Program-made: the position numbers and the translations under genes | Assembly: GCA_900088475.1 (NCBI GenBank) | Contig: FLMG01004215.1 | Span: 77,801-141,800 of the forward strand | Length of the DNA: 64,000 nucleotides | Direction of reading: 5' to 3' | DNA from: Hyphochytrium catenoides | Taxonomy: Eukaryota; Sar; Hyphochytriomycetes; Hyphochytriales; Hyphochytriaceae | Notes under the pieces: model-generated | The model's database searches: none | What the model was told of the DNA's origin: nothing | What the model saw: the letters and a program-made list of their open reading frames with translations, nothing else | Shown here: piece after piece, positions 49,832 to 61,900 of the stretch | Layout: the number at the start of each line of letters is the position of its first letter | Position numbering within the stretch: the stretch's first letter is position 1

Positions 49832-50520
49832 CGCTCCTACTAACTTGCGCTATATCGCCGTTGAACAAGTTAGATTCTATCAATCCTGATGGACTCGGAG
49901 GCGCTCGCGTGATGGGAAGCTTGTCTGCTGTTAGCTTCTGATGAGCTGGAGGGTGGCAAGGATTGACCAGGATTCCTTGCTTCCTTGCTGCTTCCTCTTG
50001 TAAACTTGGTCATGTCCAGGATACGGCAGAAACAGAACTATCTCTGGTTGATGGCTCACTCAGATGTCACTCAGTAGGTAGAGCAATGTCATCTGTATGA
50101 ATCCTTTCTGGAAGCTAACTTGGACACCAATAAGCTTTACGACAATATAAGGTTAATGTAGTCCCAACCCTGTTGAGAGACCTGACAGTTGCACCTCAAC
50201 TCACAAACAAAAAGACAGATCTGTGCTATGAGATATTGCTTCGTAGTGGTCTGTTGCTGGTCAGCCGGTCACGATCACGCCGAGCGCCATGCTATCACCG
50301 CGAATCATCAGAAGCTGTTCAAGGCTTACGAGGCGATCTAAGTGATAACAGCCTTGTCGCCCAAACTAGTCAGCGCCTTGCCAGCACCTTATGAAGCCCC
50401 CTCTACTTTGATAGGGTTAGCCAGTACGTTGGATGAGTCGGCTTATCACCGCTGAAACAGGAAAAGGCTTTCAGAAAGCGGCGAGTACGTGACACGGCTC
50501 AGCCATAGATTATTGCCGGT
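49832..50520. other. Divergent region FAHD1 / sugar transporter
   Basis: 689 bp between two starts. The plus-strand frame 50173-50394 has no family character. No RNA gene or repeat was recognised. Confidence 0.5.
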
Positions 50521-51802
50521 ATGGTCATGAGTATGGGTCCAAGATGGGAAAGACATCAGGTCCTGTCTATCCTTTCTTGTCTGGCGTACAGCTCCTGTTC
50601 TATCTCCATGATCTTAGCTAATAAGGTAAGCTTCAGAAATGGCCGGCCCTTTAAACACTGGTGACGCCACTCTGACGCGATACGTCTTGCCCCAGCTTGT
50701 GCTTGGCGAAGATTTCTACTCCTTTGGGCATCCAACCTTGACCATAGTCATCCAGAACGTCATTGCACTTCTTGTCCTGAGGCTGGCTAAAGCTCTGGGC
50801 TACGTGAATTATGAGGGATTTGACAGGACTTTGGCAGTGAGATGGATACCAGTAAACCTCTATTTCATCGCCATGCTCGTCTCCAGCGCGCTGAGGTTAG
50901 TAGGTCGCCAGTTGGAGAAAAACTCACGCTAAACTGACTCATCGTGCCCCTCTCACCTCTCTTCCTACGTACAGCATCAGATACCTTCCAATACATATGA
51001 TCACCGTCTTCAAGAACATAACCAATATAGGGATTTCGTGGGGAGAGTGGTTCTTCTTTCGCCAGAGTATTTCAAGTGGCGTCATAGGCAGTCTGTGTCT
51101 TATGCTGTTTGGAGCTGTCATGGGTGCGCTTTCAGACCTGACGTTCATACTGGTCGGTTATTTCTGGATGGTGCTCAACTGCCTAGCGACAGCAGCCTAC
51201 GTGCTTTACATGAGACATGTGACGGGAGGCAATACCATCAAACTTTCCCGTTTTGGAATGGTGTACTATAACAACCTTATATCTGTGCCGCTCTGCCTCA
51301 TCCTTGCAGGTATGTTTTCTGTAGAGTTGGGGACGTGTTCTCAGTTAAGGTCTCTTGCTGACGTTGGGTACGCGTCTTCGTCCTTTCATTCGTAGCTGTG
51401 CTGGGTGAGCTAGGCACTGTATGGAAATATCCGTATCTATTAGAGCCCAACTTCTGGATCGCAATCATTTTCAGCGGGGTGGTGGGAGTGGCTCTAAACT
51501 TTGCATCTTATTGGTGCGTGGGGAGCACCACAGCCACTACCTATGCCACTGTGGGAGCCATCAATAAGATACCAGGTATCCTGATAGGATACTTCTTCAT
51601 GGGGCAATACATCGATATGAGGACTGGTTTCTATGTAAGCTTTGGGATGCTGGGTGCCCTCCTATACTCATACGCGAAACTCAAGGAAGCCCAGACCGGC
51701 AAAGGCAAGAAGGGTTACAGGCCCGTTAGTGCTAGGGATAGGCTACATGACAACGATTCCCGAAGTCGTGATGATCCCAACGGAATGATGTCAAAAGTAT
51801 AA
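50521..51802 (+). CDS. GDP-mannose-type nucleotide-sugar transporter (VRG4/GONST class)
   Basis: A Golgi drug/metabolite-superfamily antiporter that exchanges lumenal GMP for cytosolic GDP-sugar. Exons 50521-50625, 50696-50895, 50975-51309 and 51396-51802 join in phase (348 aa). About ten membrane helices are visible, starting with SCSISMILANK (TM1) and ending in GALLYSYAKLKEA before a basic/acidic cytosolic tail. The conserved VFKNITN motif and the nucleotide-sugar motif GAINK (GALNK in yeast Vrg4) are present, favouring a GDP-sugar. The ATG at 50639 that opens the longest frame is intronic. Using 50521 restores the missing first helix. GDP-mannose is the most likely substrate. GDP-fucose cannot be excluded. 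Confidence 0.88.
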
Positions 51803-51951
51803 CGAGCTTTCGTTTGTGTACCATAGAGATGGGCCCGAGAGACTAACGCTGATCGGGACGTGTTCGCCATAGAGCGTCCTATTGTGCGCCAGTAACTAAT
51901 GTACTATCAAACCCTTTTTAATGTAGCACTTCACAGTACCACACCCAATGC

Positions 51952-52946
51952 TTACCAAAAGCTTAGAACGTTGCTTAGCCCACGACCCACCCTAGCAATC
52001 AGGCGACTTGACTTATTTGGATTTCTTCCCTCTCGCCTTTTCTCTTCGAGCCGCTCGTCGAGTGTACTGTTCCCCACCTTCGAGACGACGTTAGCCCCTT
52101 GCGGCCCGAAGATTTCGTCGTCATCGTCGTCCAAGTACTTCGGCTCATTAGACTTTTTCTGAGACTGCAATGACAGTGTGAGAGAAGGGTCTCACTAGCT
52201 GAAGGAGTCTAGTCTTACCGTCAGGATATCTCGGTTTGATAGATCAATGCCCTGTATGGCATTTGTGATAGCACCGACAAGGTTCTCATGGGAACGAGTA
52301 TAAATGATAGCTCTCTCTGTTTTCTGCAGGTGGATCCACTCAGAGAACAGGAAAAAAGTGCCAGCAGTACTCCGTAAACACAATGTGCGCACCTGATCAA
52401 GAGTAACGGATACAACCCCTCGGATAGAAATCAGACTTCTTTCAACCTGTCGTCGAATTCCTTCATCCTGGATGCCTTCCACTTTCATCACCAAAGCCCG
52501 GGCCACGGCTGGTCCTTTCTGGGTTTGGCTGATGGCCTTACCCTGGCTGCCAGTACCCCCTGCTGCCTTAGGACGTAAGGTTATGTTCCCGAGGGTCTGG
52601 TCGGCCAACACTTGAATCTTCTCATCGGTATGATTCCGCAGCTTTTTCTGGTTATAGTGGCACAATCAGGCATTCAAGAGGCAATCTTCAAGATAAGCGT
52701 ACTCACCAGCTTATGCAGAAGCCCTGGATGAGTGGTTAGGGTTTTTCGGACTTTTGGATGTGTGGAGAGGTGCTTCAGGGCTCTTATCGAGATTCTCACG
52801 GTCTCATTATCTTGATAGTCAAGGTAATCGACTAGACCTCCAAGGAACCCAGGTTGTTGTGAAATAAAGAGTTGATTTTCTGGATCCGAGCAGAGATCCA
52901 AAAGCTTTTGAGCTACTGCTCGTGCGCTGGGCGCCTTGCTATCCAT
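51952..52946 (-). CDS. ARMC1: ARMC1 orthologue (armadillo + HMA-like domain)
   Basis: Exons 52946-52707, 52647-52393, 52323-52219 and 52164-51952 join in phase to give 270 aa (human ARMC1 282). The N-terminal armadillo-type helices (VAQKLLDLCSDPENQLFI; VRISIRALKHLSTHPKVR) are followed by a ferredoxin-like heavy-metal-associated fold without the CxxC metal site (VEGIQDEGIRRQVERSLISI; RGVVSVTLDQ). The C-terminus ends SNVLSFW, matching the aromatic end of human ARMC1 (...SFYW). In animals ARMC1 is found with the mitochondrial MICOS/SAM bridging complex and affects mitochondrial distribution. That role is family knowledge. An acidic run (LDDDDDEIFG) precedes the tail. Confidence 0.86.
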
Positions 52947-53220
52947 CTTGCACCTAAAGCGTAAGTATTGGTTAAGTCCCCGCGATGAGGTCTTGAATTA
53001 AACGCTGAGGCTGTACTTCTGTTCCACGCTTCACGAGGTGTAGCGTTACAATTGTAGTTAGCCACTCGCTCGAGCTCAACGCTTCCTTGTTGACGGCCTG
53101 AAAGAACTCCCTAGAACGGAGACTCTTCTTTTCTTGTCCCTGTGAGGACGGAGCTAAGCGCACTGCCTTACACCACCGGCCGCAACCAAGCCCAGGTCCT
53201 TCCTTGCTGGCTACCCAGTA

Positions 53221-54204
53221 CTAATAGCTCCCAATGAAGAGCTGTAATGTGAGTTCGCGGAGCGATCCATCAAGGTCTCCCTTGAGTGCACTAGTTTGGA
53301 GAGTTGCGACCTCAAGAAGGAGGTGTGGGGAGGTGTCCGTTCCTTCAGCTACGAGAGGAACCGTTGCACGAAGAAATGATAATCTTTCGCTTAACCCATT
53401 GGTTACCCTCTTACATTCCTTGACTGATAACTGATAAAGGTCTTCGAAAAATAGATCAGATCTCAGGTCAGTCGGATGGGTGGGCTCTGAGGGCTCTTCC
53501 CAGCAGGAACCTCCTTACACCTTGGCATCATTATTACGCAACTTATACAGAGCACCTTTGTATTACAGGGGGGTGGGTAGGCTAGGTGACGACGTCTCCT
53601 ACCTTTGGTATGGGGCGGGCGTCACCCTCTGATTCTTCTCACCAGCTTGTCGGTCTCGCCAGAGTAGGAAGGTTCTGGGGGAAATATTGACCGAGAGATA
53701 GGTATGAAGGCCCAATTTCAGCAGACTTCTGGCTTCCTTTACGGAGCAAGATCCAATCGAATTCTGGGATGAAATCTATTGTTCCAAAGTTTCTCCCAGG
53801 ATTGAGGATGGCGGCATGTTGGCTCTGAAGAGCCAGTTTTTTGTGTGGAATGCCAATTGATTGAAATGGGAGAGACAGAGCAAAGCTGCATAAGGTATTT
53901 CAGAGGGATAGAGATGGAAGGAGATGCCATAATGAGAAAGGTTTAGGGTTAGGTGAGAGGAGGTCCTCCCTGCTCTGTCTCGCTCCTTGCCTTTGTTTAT
54001 TACAAGGTGAAGCGAAGAAAGAGAAAGGAAGGAAGAGAGAGGTGGACAGTGGACAGGGAAGCACTGCCGCTCGGAGAAGCGCTCACCAAATGCTGCAGAC
54101 TGCACAGCAAGCTCCGTGGAGATGAAGACAGACTTCTGCATAAATCTCTGGTTGCGGATTGTCTGCCTGAAGACTTTCTTGGAGGTGGGTCACAAGCTCC
54201 CTTT
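53221..54204 (-). CDS. Unresolved multi-exon gene, helical protein
   Basis: Two exons join in phase: 53824-53743 (ILNPGRNFGTIDFIPEFDW) and 53423-53221 (ECKRVTNGLSERLSFL to LQLFIGSY stop). An upstream open exon at 54204-54087 (ERELVTHLQESLQADNPQPE, then EIYAEVCLHLHGACCAV) looks genuine, but its phase 2 end does not meet the next exon, so an exon is missing. The last part (LSERLSFL..., LQTSALKGDLDGSLRELTLQL) faintly resembles the helical SRA1 domain of Sec31/SRA1. I would not name it on that basis. An open stretch at 53166-52972 downstream (REFFQAVNKEALSSSEWLTT) could be an alternative last exon or the ARMC1 leader. Confidence 0.4.
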
Positions 54205-54514
54205 CTAAGAAGGGTGAGGCGGCGTCTCACAAGCTATAACTTTGCTCCACAGGCTTAGGGGGCTGTGGATTCTAAGGCCACAGATCGCTTTATGTCAGTA
54301 GAGGTTGAATGACCAAGCTTGATTTGTCTCCATCGTGGTACGTCCAACTCTGGTTTGCATACTTATCTGAGACGTATTGGCTAACATGTAGTCGCTTCAT
54401 CCATCCATAGGGGAAGAAGCATACAACTGCTTTTTTGAAAGTTGGCTCCGGTATCTTCTTTACGCACTAGGGAATAGAATCAAGCCGTGGCTCTCGCCGC
54501 GCGCTTTGAGTTAG
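54205..54514. other. Upstream region of PP1 and of the unresolved minus gene
   Basis: About 310 bp in which the first exon of the unresolved minus-strand gene should lie. I found no convincing ATG-plus-donor. It also contains the PP1 promoter. Confidence 0.35.
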
Positions 54515-55766
<1,252 letters not shown>

Positions 55767-55892
55767 TAGATATATCCGGCTATGACACTAGTAAATACCA
55801 TCCGTTACATTAGTGATAGTGAAGGATCAGCTCAGCGTCTAGCTTCGTACGTCCGTTGGAAGGACAATGGCAAGATGTCTTCTTCTCTCTTA

Positions 55893-56424
55893 TTAACCCG
55901 TATACTCCGGGCAAATGATGTTAGGATAGTCTTCATCATTGACCGTCCGCTCGGGCACAAGGCTCTCATCGTTGATGGCGCCACCGAGCTTTACGGCAAA
56001 AATATGCTTGCACTGATGTCAAATGACAGGTTAGAAGGTGACGAGAGAGTATTAGGCAGGGGGATGTCGTACCCAAACGCCTTTGTTCTTTGGTGCAGCA
56101 TGAAGAAAACTCTTGCAGGAGCACCAACCCTCATAACAGCTGTACGGCATGGGATCGGAGCCCTTTATCTGGTAGAAGCATCGCTTGCTCTCTTTGCAAA
56201 CGACTTTAGTTATTCGCTTCTTAGTCAGGAGGTCATTTGCGGCATACAGAAATTCCTCTGGCGCCAGGAAGTTCAGGGCCCTCGCGGAGGCTTCAGATAC
56301 TAAGGGGGCCATCATTAAGTCATTAGAACTACCTAGCGGCATCGATGCTACTGATACCTTCTCCTGAAGCTTGAATCTCACTAAAGACTGCCTCCAAAAG
56401 GGATGACGTGAGCGACGTGATCAT
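55893..56424 (-). CDS. ZSWIM7: SWS1 / ZSWIM7 SWIM zinc-finger recombination protein
   Basis: SWS1 pairs with a RAD51 paralogue (SWSAP1 or Rlp1-type) in the Shu complex that promotes Rad51 filaments. Exons 56424-56358, 56299-56073 and 56012-55893 join in phase to give 137 aa (human 140). The start MITSLTSSLLEAVFSEI and the block SARALNFLAPEEFLYAANDL align with SWS1. The SWIM finger (CxCxnCxH) is CSCKSFLHAAPKNKGVW then CKH, split over the second intron, preceded by CFYQIKGSDPMPYSCYEG. A 40-residue acidic tail follows. The 173-codon plus-strand frame across this locus is its antisense shadow. Start by consensus; no transcript data. Confidence 0.88.
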
Positions 56425-57159
56425 CTTGCGACAGACCAGAGTATTATCATCGTCATGAGAAGTCAGAACCCATGGAAGTAAACTTCTGCTCGCGGCTAAG
56501 TCTGTCAGTGGTAAGTGCTGTTACCCTGTGGTGAGTTTATGGCTTCTATCTCCTTTCGCAGCTAGCATAGACTGTGAAAGAACTCTGCACGTGTTATCTA
56601 GGATTTCTTCAGAAATTAATTGTACAGAGCTATTATCCTACTACTAGCCTTAGCGTTCTACGCTTCTACCAGTCAAAAACTCTGTACAAGTAGTTTTTCC
56701 AATAATTTTGTGCTTTGCAGACGAGTTTCGAAGACACCTCTCAGAAAAAGCTGTTCGTAAATTTGGGACAAGGTAGCGGTTACCAGCTCGATGCCTCTAA
56801 TTATCGCTCAGCATCTGTAACAAGCTCCTCAGAGTGGGCGTCCTGAGCCTTCTACTACTCCTCGTTATCAAGAGGATGTGGCGCTCTGTGGCAGGCTTCC
56901 GACTGGTCCTGACCTGACCATCAGTTTACCATTTTCCTGTTGATAGGTACTCTACTGAGCCCGTGGACCAAACAGCACATTCGAATTGTTAGCGAACGGA
57001 GCTTCTACCTATTATCTATTCATTGTACTGAGACCTGTGATGTCATAGATGACTCTTCAGGCTCATTACATTCCTCGTGTTCCAGTCTTGCAAGGATGAC
57101 CATGAGGCCAGATTTATTTTGTGCGTTGTTTCAGTCCTAAAGGGTGAAGTTGCTTATCC
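56425..57159. other. Spacer between AHA1 end and SWS1 start
   Basis: 735 bp between two leftward genes. One plus-strand frame (56940-57140) has no feature of note. It should contain the SWS1 promoter and the AHA1 3' end. No RNA gene was recognised. Confidence 0.5.
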
Positions 57160-58029
57160 TCACTGTTCTCTTAACTCCTTAATCCAGGATGATAGCGTTG
57201 TCCGGAGCGTTGGCTCCAGTGCCCGCTTGACTGCCGATTTAGCTTCTAAATGAGCTTCGGTCTTCTTTGATACAGAAATAGAGACGCTGTAGTCTTCCCC
57301 ATTTGAGTCCTCGAACTCCTCCAGATCCATGGTCCCTGTGTATATCTCATCATCGCCTTCTTTCTTCGCCTCCCACGTCAGCTGCAAATCTAGCTCGTAG
57401 CCCACACGCTTTCGTCCACGGGTGTATATCACCTGTTGGACAACAGGACTCTCAGAGCTCGCGTGGATGAAGGGAACTCAAGAAGAAAATCTGACCTTTG
57501 CGTGTCCATCGCACTTCCCTACACTGACTATTTTAAGACCAAGGCCTGTCTGTTCATCAATAAAATCTCCGTGGCTAAGCATCAACTCCTCAATGCGCTG
57601 CTTCGCCCACTTGGTTTTGTCACGTTCCTCCCTACCCAAATCAGTCATCAGCGTTCGCGGGGTGGACAATTTAGTCAGACGAGAGACAGTGTGGGGTTAA
57701 TTGGATGAGTAGTGGTACCAGGTTCCTCCGGCATTCCAAGCTGACCCTTGATGGACTATTTGGGGCCTTGTACTAGGATCAATCTTCTGCGGCCCTACAA
57801 TCTGACGGCAAGTGAGGCACTGGGCGTGAGCTACTGACGGATCTTTTGACCTCAGGTTAAGAGGCACACGTACCACAGCTGTTGTCGACATACTCTTCGA
57901 CCACGCATAGTATGCAGAATCCGTGGGCTTTTTGGCCTTAGCAGGTGACTCAGCCTCCGCACTCTGTTGCTGATGTTCTACGCTTAAATCTAGTTGTTCT
58001 CCTGTAGAGTCAGATGCATCTGAGCTCAT
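57160..58029 (-). CDS. AHA1: Hsp90 co-chaperone, AHA1 N-domain protein (Hch1-like)
   Basis: Aha1 binds the Hsp90 middle domain and stimulates its ATPase. Exons 58029-57719, 57631-57496 and 57432-57160 join in phase to give 239 aa. The N-domain signature is clear: SAWNAGGTWEERDKTKWAKQ, then GLKIVSVGKCDGHAKV, YELDLQLTWEAKKEGDDEIY, and EPTLRTTLSSWIKELREQ at the C-terminus. The protein ends exactly at the end of this domain and lacks the C-terminal SRPBCC half of full Aha1, as yeast Hch1 does. The N-terminal ~90 residues are an acidic, Ser-rich extension containing a CLTC pair (CxxC) not typical of the family. Confidence 0.9.
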
Positions 58030-58994
58030 GACTTCTATTGCCTAGTGACCCAAGTGGGCCTCCTCTTTGCCAAGCAGAAGCTCGCTTACGGTGCGAAAAT
58101 GGGGGCTAGGACAGAGAGAGCTTTCCTCCTTAACGCAGCCTCCTCTGCAAACACGACGGCACTGTACGAAAGTGTTCAATAAGCTGTAAGGCGCAGAATA
58201 GTATATCTGAGAGGCCGAACGGCACCAGGCACACCGCCTCGAGGCAGATGTGACACCGAGATTGAGTTGACTAACAGACCAACAGAGATCTCTCCCAGCT
58301 CTACAAGTGGATGATGACAGGAAGCAATGAAACAGAGATAGGAAAGCATTGCAAGCGCACTTGGCAATCACGCAAGTAAGAGTAGCACATTAACATAAAA
58401 AGAGGGGGAGGGAGATACAAATCACCTTAAACCTACACCTATTGACCGTAGAGACAGAGCAGAAGAAGAGATCCTACTACCTGGGCAAGAGATAGCGAAG
58501 GGCGAGCTGCTTTCGAGATGTTTCCTCCTCAGAGAGTAGTTCCCAGTTGCCCCCCGCGATCACGCGATCTTCATCAGAACGCCTCCGGGAGTACCGCTTA
58601 TGATTCTGACTTGCTGTCGGATGCGAATCGCTTTGATCCCATCAGTCAACGAACTCCGCTCGACGATGGAAAGGGCCCAGCAATGGATCTGTTGGGAGCA
58701 GAGCCTTAGAGACGCGACGCTGCATTGAGGAAGAGACTCTTATTCCGCTTTAGGCGAGGGGAGAGATTCTCCCCCATCTCCTCTAGACTTTCTGCTGGAT
58801 TCCAGGAGGTAGACTGTCAACGGACTTAGGAGGCTTATAGAAGGAGACCCAGGCACAAGTAAACTTACCCGTTCCCTCTCATCTTTCCGTGAAAAGGAGC
58901 ATCGACTCTCTCACTCGCTCCTCTCCGTAGGAATCGAGCATCGTCTGTTTCCTTTCTCCTGGCTCTAGAGTGCATTTGGCTTCTCAGATCCTGC
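58030..58994. other. Divergent region AHA1 / thiamin enzyme
   Basis: 965 bp between two starts. Frames at 58042-58371 (minus, Cys-rich) and 58518-58709 (plus, starts MFPPQRVVPSCPPRS) are unsupported. The latter could be an upstream exon or transit-peptide region of the thiamin gene, but it has no donor that joins the frame at 58995. No THIC-type TPP riboswitch was recognised by eye. Confidence 0.45.
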
Positions 58995-61900
58995 ATGATG
59001 TCTCCATCGGCTACGGACAAGATTGGCAAGCTCTCCTCTCGGCTATGGCGAGATTGCAAATCGGAAGCCCTGGCCTCTTTGTACCATCCCTTTATTCGAC
59101 AGCTGGGGCGCGGATCACTTCCCCAGGCTATTTTCCGCAACTTCATCTCGCAGGATTCAATCTTCCTCGAGGCGTTGACTAAGGTTAGGACTAACTCTTC
59201 TTACTAACTAATGGACCTATGACCACACTAAGGAGACCACGGGTGCTGGTGCAGATATATGGGGCGGCTCTGGGCAAAACTCATGGCGTTCAACATATAC
59301 GAGATCTCACCAGCATGGTCGGAGCAGCGATGGAAGAGCTGCAAGGTCAAGATGCTTTTCGGGCGGTAGGTGCATCACCACTGCATCGTTGTGGGTTGTT
59401 CACTATTATCCTACTTTACACCATTACACTTTAGATCAACCGATGGCCCTCAATCCCGCTACTACTTCGCTCTGCCCTCTTGATTTCCAACTATTCTACT
59501 TGCTTTACTTATCACTCGGCCTTGTCCCTAACAGCGATGGGGAATCCAGAAAGACGATCGCACGACCCCTAACCCAGCCACGGCAGCCTACGTGGACTTC
59601 CTGCTTCACACGGCGGACACCTCGAAGAATGTTTCATGCATTCTCGCCTCCGCCCTACCTTGCTCGCGCTTGTACGCCTTCATAGGACAGAACCTCAGTT
59701 CGTCTTTCCCCGTGGAGGACAATCAATACAATGAATGGGTTCGCACCTACGCGTCCGACGATTTCCAGGTAAAAAGGCAGGGGACCTCCTGGCGGATCGA
59801 GAGAACGATGTAAGAATCAGGGCAATACACGGAGAAGGGAGCAAAGTACACCGGCCAAATCCATCGACTGGGACATTCCTGGTCTGCGTCTAACTAGAGT
59901 CCTCCTAGGCAGCTACCTCTTTATTAGAGAAACTTCTAGATGAACACGCCAAGGAGGAAGGTGTAGATTACGGCACCCTACTAGCGTACTATAAGACTGC
60001 CATGGTGCTTGAATATCAGTTCTTCGATGCACAGTCTGACAGTTTAAATCCAAAAGAGGACGCACGGAGGAGACTTGAGAGAGTGAAGCTTTTCGGGACT
60101 GACTACGATGACACGTGCACCACGGGTGACACTTCAGCCACAATTCCCTTGCTTGCCCTCAGGAAAAGTGAGACTTCTGAAGGTAATGTCGCCTTGCTTC
60201 GCGTCTGCCAACCTCTCTCCTACTTGACTAGCACTCATGCCTCTTCCGATGATAAACCCCAAGGGCACCTTCATACCAGTTTCTTTATCGGTCAAATAAC
60301 CTCTCCGGGCTAAGTCTCTTGTCGCCTATATTGTCTTGCTTTTATTATTGCTAAAATTGTCAGACACGCAAAAGAGAGAAGGGACATGGAAAGGTCTGGT
60401 AGACCAGTATTCTGAGGCCTACCATCGGACACTCACCTCGCTATTTGGGCCCTCAAACGATTCTACGACACCTCAATCTGGTCTTAACCAGAAGGAACTT
60501 GACCGCATCGTGGCTGCAATGGAAGATTTGGAAGTACCAGCAGTGCATCGAGTGGCCGACTCTGGCGTCCTGTCAGGAGTTTCGACAGCTGACATTCACC
60601 GTGCAGCTGCAGGAATTGCGTTCAAACCGCGCTGCCTGTCTGTTCTTGAAGGTATGTAGCACTTGTTACCTTGCGCACCCTCCATGTCCTGCTGGTCTAT
60701 ACCTGCGTTTTCCGCTGTGTTGGCTCAAAATCTTCTTCCAAATTCTAACGTATTGGGCTTTCTACAGCCGTCCTTGGTGCTTACCACTGGTAGAAAAATA
60801 CTCAAACTTACTCGATGTCCAATTTAGGATTGCAACAGCAGACTCAAGTTGTCGTTTTATCAGTCAACTGGTCTACCCAGCTTATTAGGTCTTCATTCCA
60901 GCACCAAGGGCTGGATATGGCCAGCAATGGCGCTAGCCACGGCATTGAAGTTTTAGCCAATGGTAGGATAAGGCAAATAGGCCATGGGGGGGAGAGAGGA
61001 GTGGGGAGGGCTACGCAGAAGGAGGTTTTTTCACCTAAGGTCAATAAGGAAAAGAAAACTGGGGCAAAGTTAGAACGTAGAATGGTCCTTAAGACCAGAT
61101 GGCCTGAAAGTGAAAGCTTCAACCTTGGGGGATAGCAACGGCGAATGGGTCGGGAACAGACCCACAGGAAGAGAGATGAGCTGCAGGGACTGTATAGATA
61201 GCAGCCTGAAGAAATGACAGATCGACGGCGTACTAAGCATGGCGCGACTACAGAGCTGCAGATGCAAGGGGATCTGGCTACAGGGGGAATCGACCGTGTC
61301 AACTTTACAGCACAAGATAAGCTGGCCACGTGGCAATCTCTTCTCTCTCAAGAGACCGATGGTAATAAGTCCGACAAAAAGTTGCTCACAGTTTTTCTTG
61401 GCGACAGCTTGACAGACATCCTCGTCCTACTGAAGGCGGACATTCCCATTGTAATTGGTAAGGAGAACGAATGAGGGTATCTCGATTCTGACTCCCAAGC
61501 TTATCAATTAGTTTAGCTACCTCTTGGCCGCTACTATCAGCACTTCTCGGTCATGCTTGCCATCGGCCATCCGGTAAACTTATCACCCTTTAACACTGTA
61601 GGGACCAATGACAACCTCCGTAGGGCGGCGGAGAGAGTGGACATCAGGTTTCTGCCCCTTCTAGCTGCCACAGAGATTTTCGAGGTACAGGTCAGCGGAT
61701 CCATCTTGTCAGCCATTGCTTATGATCCTTGGCATTGCACTAAGCTATTGCGTCATTGCATGTTTATTCTCCCATTGATGCCGTTTGTAGAATACGCCAC
61801 TCAGCTCTCCATTAGGACCACCTGTGCTCTACGAGGCTGAAGGCTGGGAAGATGTGGAGGCTTTCTTCCTTTCCTTTGCGCCGGGTCGACAGGTACTTTC

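Noticed and set aside
50639-50932. ATG at 50639 as the sugar-transporter start
   Set aside because: It lies inside an intron; starting at 50521 supplies the missing first membrane helix (MILANK) and the phases agree.
55782-56303. 173-codon plus-strand ORF after PP1
   Set aside because: It is antisense to SWS1, whose exons align with a known family, carry a complete SWIM finger and fit splice phases. The ORF itself has no recognisable content.
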